Positions 46,235-48,684 of a stretch of DNA of 48,684 bases are shown here, piece after piece. The notes beneath the pieces are model-generated. The model did no database searches. It worked only from the letters and a program-made list of their open reading frames with translations, and was not told where the DNA came from. Location of the stretch: contig JAFLUB010000020.1 of assembly GCA_022509025.1 (NCBI GenBank), positions 1 through 48,684 on the forward strand. The letters are read 5' to 3'. This stretch comes from Oscillospiraceae bacterium (GTDB lineage Bacteria; Bacillota; Clostridia; UBA1381). Made by a program: the position numbers and the translations under genes. The first letter of the stretch is position 1, and each line of letters opens with the position of its first letter.

Positions 46235-46320
46235 ATTAATATCCATAGCCTTTCTACCCACAAATTTTGATGAGAATTTTTAACGCTCCAATCGTGGGCA
46301 AATAAGGCGTTAAATTCTCC
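46235..46320 (-). promoter_or_regulatory. repeated structured leader element, short copy 3 (before dnaN)
   Basis: Only the start-proximal half is present. GAGAATTTAACGC (46,319-46,307) pairs with GCGTTA-AA-AATTCTC (46,286-46,272). TGCCCAC (46,300-46,294) pairs with GTGGGTA (46,261-46,255), where the C-to-T change keeps a G-U pair. The invariant blocks GCCTTAT, CCCACGAT and AGAAAGGCTATGG match the queC and ilvD copies. The upstream reading frame and first stem are missing. Confidence 0.7.
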
Positions 46321-46576
46321 GTGTATAAATTTATCAACATTATAAAATTTTAATTTTTCATATATATATTTATATATAATATATTATATAATTTAATAAT
46401 AATAGTAATAATAAGAGTGGATTGATGGAAAAGCTTATTTTATAATGTAAACAAGCCAAATTTTATTAACATTATATCATGGATACAATGTTAATAAGTC
46501 ATATTTTTCCACCATAATAATTTTTAAAAATTTATATAATTAATTTATCAACATCTTATCCATTCATTTATCCACT
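46321..46576. other. oriC: probable origin of replication (oriC) between dnaA and dnaN
   Basis: DnaA-box-like 9-mers related to TTATCCACA occur at 46,331 (TTATCAACA), 46,463 (TTATTAACA), 46,489 (same, inverted), 46,545 (TTATCAACA), 46,556 (TTATCCATT) and 46,568 (TTATCCACT, overlapping the dnaA stop). An extremely AT-rich tract at about 46,350-46,415 could be the unwinding element, followed by AATAGTAATAATAAG trinucleotides like a DnaA-trio. dnaA-dnaN context supports this. A second cluster upstream of dnaA cannot be judged because of the assembly join. Confidence 0.75.
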
Positions 46577-47912
46577 ACATAGATTCAAGATCTCTTGTTA
46601 TATAGGTAATATCTGAATTAAGAGATTCATCTGTATTAATTTCAGATTCTATTTTTTCTATATTATGTTTAACAGTTGTTCTGTCTTTAGAAAATTCCTT
46701 TGATATTGTTGTGTCATTCATACTCAGCAGCTTACGGCATAAATACATCGCTACCTGACGCGGCAGAGCTATTTCCTTTGTTTTTATTTTTCCTGTTATG
46801 TCATTTTCTGAAATGTTATAATATAACGATACTTTTTGTATAATTGATTTAGGACTTATTTTTGAAGATTCATCACTCGAAATTATTGATTCAAGAGTTG
46901 TTTTAACAAATTCCATTGTTATATCACATTGTTTTATTTCAGACATTGATATAACATTAAGAAGAGCGCCTTCAAGTTCTCTTATACTGGATCGGATATG
47001 ATCAGCTATATAACCGAGAATTTCTTCATCAATTTCAACATTATGAGCTAAAGCTTTATTCTGAAGAATAGCTATTCTTGTTTCATAATTAGGAAGTGAT
47101 ATATCTATTGTAAATCCCTGACCGAATCTGGTTTTCATTCTTGTAGTAAGTGTTTTAAGTTCACCGGGACGCCTGTCACTTGTTATAACTATTTGTTTTC
47201 CGAGTGAAAACAGCTCGTTAAATGTATGGAAAAATTCTTCCTGAACAGCTTCCTTATGTTCAAGAAACTGAACGTCGTCAACAAGAAGAACATCAGCGCT
47301 TCTGTATTTGCTTCTGAATTTATCAGTCGTTTTTTCTCTTATAGCAACTATAAATTCATTTGTAAATCTTTCGCATGGAACACATATTATGTTTGCATCT
47401 TTATATTTTTCTTTTATTTTATTTCCTATAGCATACATAAGATGTGTTTTTCCGAGTCCGCTGTTTCCGTAAATGAAAAGAGGATTATCCAGCTGTCCGG
47501 GATATTCTGCGGAACGCTTTGCTGCCTCATATGCAACGCTGTTAGATGATCCAACAACAAAGTTATCAAAGGTATATTTAGGATTTACCGCGTAAAGATC
47601 TATTTCATTGTTGTTAAAAACATTTGTTTTTTCAGGTTCATTATTATCTTTTATACTATTCTCTCCTACTATAATATCAAGAGAAAGTTTCTGACCTGTT
47701 ACCTTTTCAAGTGAAGATTCTATAAAATTTTTATATCTGAATTCTATTATATTTTTATTAATTGAAGTAGGAACTGAAATTGTAAATATTGAATTAATAA
47801 GAGAAACCGGTATAGATGATTTAATATGTACATTATATCCTACAGGTGAATTAATATTATTTTTTATGCTTATAAGTGTTTTATCCCAAATTTCATTTAT
47901 ATTCATATCCAT
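46575..47912 (-). CDS. dnaA: chromosomal replication initiator protein DnaA
   Basis: The 445-aa product has an N-terminal domain with INEIWDKTLISIK, AAA+ domain Walker A GNSGLGKTHLMYA and Walker B VLLVDDVQFL, and a C-terminal DNA-binding domain with the DnaA signature FSKDRTTVKHNIEKIE. ATG 47,912 is preferred: GAGGAGG lies 7 nt upstream and the protein then begins MDMNINEIW. The longer open frame runs towards the assembly join. It is followed by oriC-like sequence and dnaN, the classical order. Confidence 0.97.
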   Translation of the reverse strand: MDMNINEIWDKTLISIKNNINSPVGYNVHIKSSIPVSLINSIFTISVPTSINKNIIEFRYKNFIESSLEKVTGQKLSLDIIVGENSIKDNNEPEKTNVFNNNEIDLYAVNPKYTFDNFVVGSSNSVAYEAAKRSAEYPGQLDNPLFIYGNSGLGKTHLMYAIGNKIKEKYKDANIICVPCERFTNEFIVAIREKTTDKFRSKYRSADVLLVDDVQFLEHKEAVQEEFFHTFNELFSLGKQIVITSDRRPGELKTLTTRMKTRFGQGFTIDISLPNYETRIAILQNKALAHNVEIDEEILGYIADHIRSSIRELEGALLNVISMSEIKQCDITMEFVKTTLESIISSDESSKISPKSIIQKVSLYYNISENDITGKIKTKEIALPRQVAMYLCRKLLSMNDTTISKEFSKDRTTVKHNIEKIESEINTDESLNSDITYITRDLESM

Positions 47913-47946
47913 TTCATTTCCTCCTCTCAGTAATATTTTTGACATA

Positions 47947-48192
47947 TTATGTAAAAAACAAACATACATTTATATTTTCAGGTCTACATTTAATGATATC
48001 AAATTTAGGTAAATAGGCGCTTTTGGCAATCCCACGGTCGAGATCCGACTGTCTGACTCTGTTTTGCGCAATTTTTATATCCTCGTCATTGCGCAAAGCC
48101 ATTTCCCGACATTCAGATACTGACAAGTTGATGGCATTTACTTGTACACTGAGAAAAATAAGAATTGAAGCTATTATATATTTGATATTCAT
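47947..48192 (-). pseudogene. TolC-family outer-membrane factor, N-terminal fragment cut at an assembly join
   Basis: The frame of 81 codons starts with a signal peptide (IIASILIFLSVQVNA) and then INLSVSECREMALRNDEDIK plus SAYLPKFD, the typical N-terminus of Bacteroidetes TolC/OEP proteins. After about residue 66 (near 47,995) family similarity stops and the frame runs out in 15 unrelated codons next to dnaA. Outer-membrane factors are not expected in a Firmicute. The ATG overlaps the RND stop by 4 bp, a normal pump-operon arrangement. Confidence 0.75.
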
Positions 48193-48684
48193 TTGTTCTG
48201 TTCTTTCACTTTAAATAATAATGAATATAACACAGGGAGGAAAAGAAGAGTCACCAGTGTACCGACTATCAACCCTCCGATAACTGTCACGGCAAGAGGA
48301 CCATACATGGGATCGCTAACTAACGGCAGCATACCTGCCACTGTTGTCAATGAGGCAAGCAAAACTGGCCTTACACGTGAAAGAGTTGCCTGAACAATTG
48401 CAGGGAAGAGTTCCATCCTTTGTTCCTGGTTGAGAGCTGTGATCTCATCAACAAGCACAATGGCATTCTTCATCATCATGCCTACGAGACCCATTAACCC
48501 AAGAATTGCAAGGAATGTGAAGGGTGTCTCAGTAAGGAGCAATGCCGGTACAATACCGCAAAGCACGAAAGGAAAACATAAAACGATAACCGCAAGCTTA
48601 CGCCAGTCGTTGAACAAAAGGAGAAGAACCACAATCAGAATAACTATCATTACGGGAAGATTTTGCATTACCTTTCCCAGGGCA
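48189..48684 (-). CDS. RND efflux pump inner-membrane subunit, C-terminal part (open at the window edge)
   Basis: The C-terminal ~164 residues of an AcrB/HAE1-type RND transporter are present. Membrane helices include VILIVVLLLLFNDWRKLAV. The conserved GLMGLVGMMMKNAIVLVDEI and TLSRVRPVLLASLTTVAGML are followed by GPLAVTVIGGLIVGTLVTL. The frame continues off the right edge. With the TolC fragment it is the tail of a Gram-negative tripartite efflux operon, out of place beside a clostridial dnaA. Confidence 0.88.
   Translation of the reverse strand, partial: ALGKVMQNLPVMIVILIVVLLLLFNDWRKLAVIVLCFPFVLCGIVPALLLTETPFTFLAILGLMGLVGMMMKNAIVLVDEITALNQEQRMELFPAIVQATLSRVRPVLLASLTTVAGMLPLVSDPMYGPLAVTVIGGLIVGTLVTLLFLPVLYSLLFKVKEQNK

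Noticed and set aside
47947-48192. Complete small secreted protein upstream of dnaA
   Set aside because: The first ~65 residues are a TolC-family N-terminus cut off mid-domain; the last 15 codons are read-through across the join.
1-48684. CRISPR array, prophage, transposase or toxin-antitoxin genes
   Set aside because: None was found on reading both strands; repeats present are dispersed palindromic elements without regular spacing.

Overview
The window reads as a chromosomal segment of an uncultured Firmicute of class Clostridia. Supporting genes are a DnaD/DnaI-type primosome pair, HemZ, a CvpA gene next to a DUF5711 gene, DUF624, copper-amine-oxidase-type stalk proteins, an SLH protein, an ECF transporter module and many AGGAGG-type ribosome binding sites. 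It is almost fully coding. It contains dnaA, dnaN and a probable oriC near the right end. The last ~0.7 kb (about 47,990-48,684) is different: it carries pieces of a Gram-negative RND pump and a TolC-family outer-membrane factor. These stop abruptly about 80 bp upstream of dnaA, which looks like a chimeric assembly join.

Layout. 0.2-3.0 kb: mnmG and a DUF624 membrane protein (minus), divergent from rho (plus). 4.6-11.5 kb: a minus-strand queuosine-precursor operon (queF, queC, HAD hydrolase, queD, queE, folE) with two envelope-protein genes tightly coupled into it. 11.7-14.6 kb (minus): tyrA, then a NusG-domain-II protein, a Gx-type membrane protein and an ApbE lipoprotein (extracytoplasmic flavin transfer). 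14.8-25.4 kb (plus): an rRNA-type methyltransferase, ecfA1-ecfA2-ecfT-truA, DUF5711, cvpA, ilvD and an FG-GAP lipoprotein. 25.5-33.2 kb (minus): rpoC and rpoB. 33.5-36.0 kb (plus): dnaD and an rsmF-like gene. 36.0-38.8 kb (minus): a MATE exporter and a stalk-domain protein. 39.0-41.8 kb: a small repeat lipoprotein, two previously uncalled minus-strand micro-genes, and the aroF-pheA aromatic pair. 41.8-47.9 kb (minus): dnaI-like, hemZ, an MBL hydrolase, dnaN, oriC and dnaA.

The most interesting signal is a repeated, potentially structured 5'-leader element placed immediately before the start codons of three unrelated genes: queC, ilvD and dnaN. It contains complementary blocks that can form an H-type pseudoknot or an alternative long stem. 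In the queC and ilvD copies it also has an arm complementary to the ribosome-binding region, with a compensatory base change between copies, and a six-codon GTG-start upstream reading frame behind a strong Shine-Dalgarno. I do not recognise it as a named riboswitch. Its occurrence at 11, 21 and 46 kb also shows that the AT-rich origin-proximal part belongs to the same genome as the rest.

Other non-coding structure includes a ~95-bp hairpin repeat in two copies (before cvpA, after dnaN), a 177-bp three-stem inverted-repeat element before the rsmF-like gene, a 130-bp inverted-repeat element before aroF, REP-like palindromes, and several clear intrinsic terminators and sigma-A promoters. No tRNA, rRNA, CRISPR array, transposase or prophage gene was seen.
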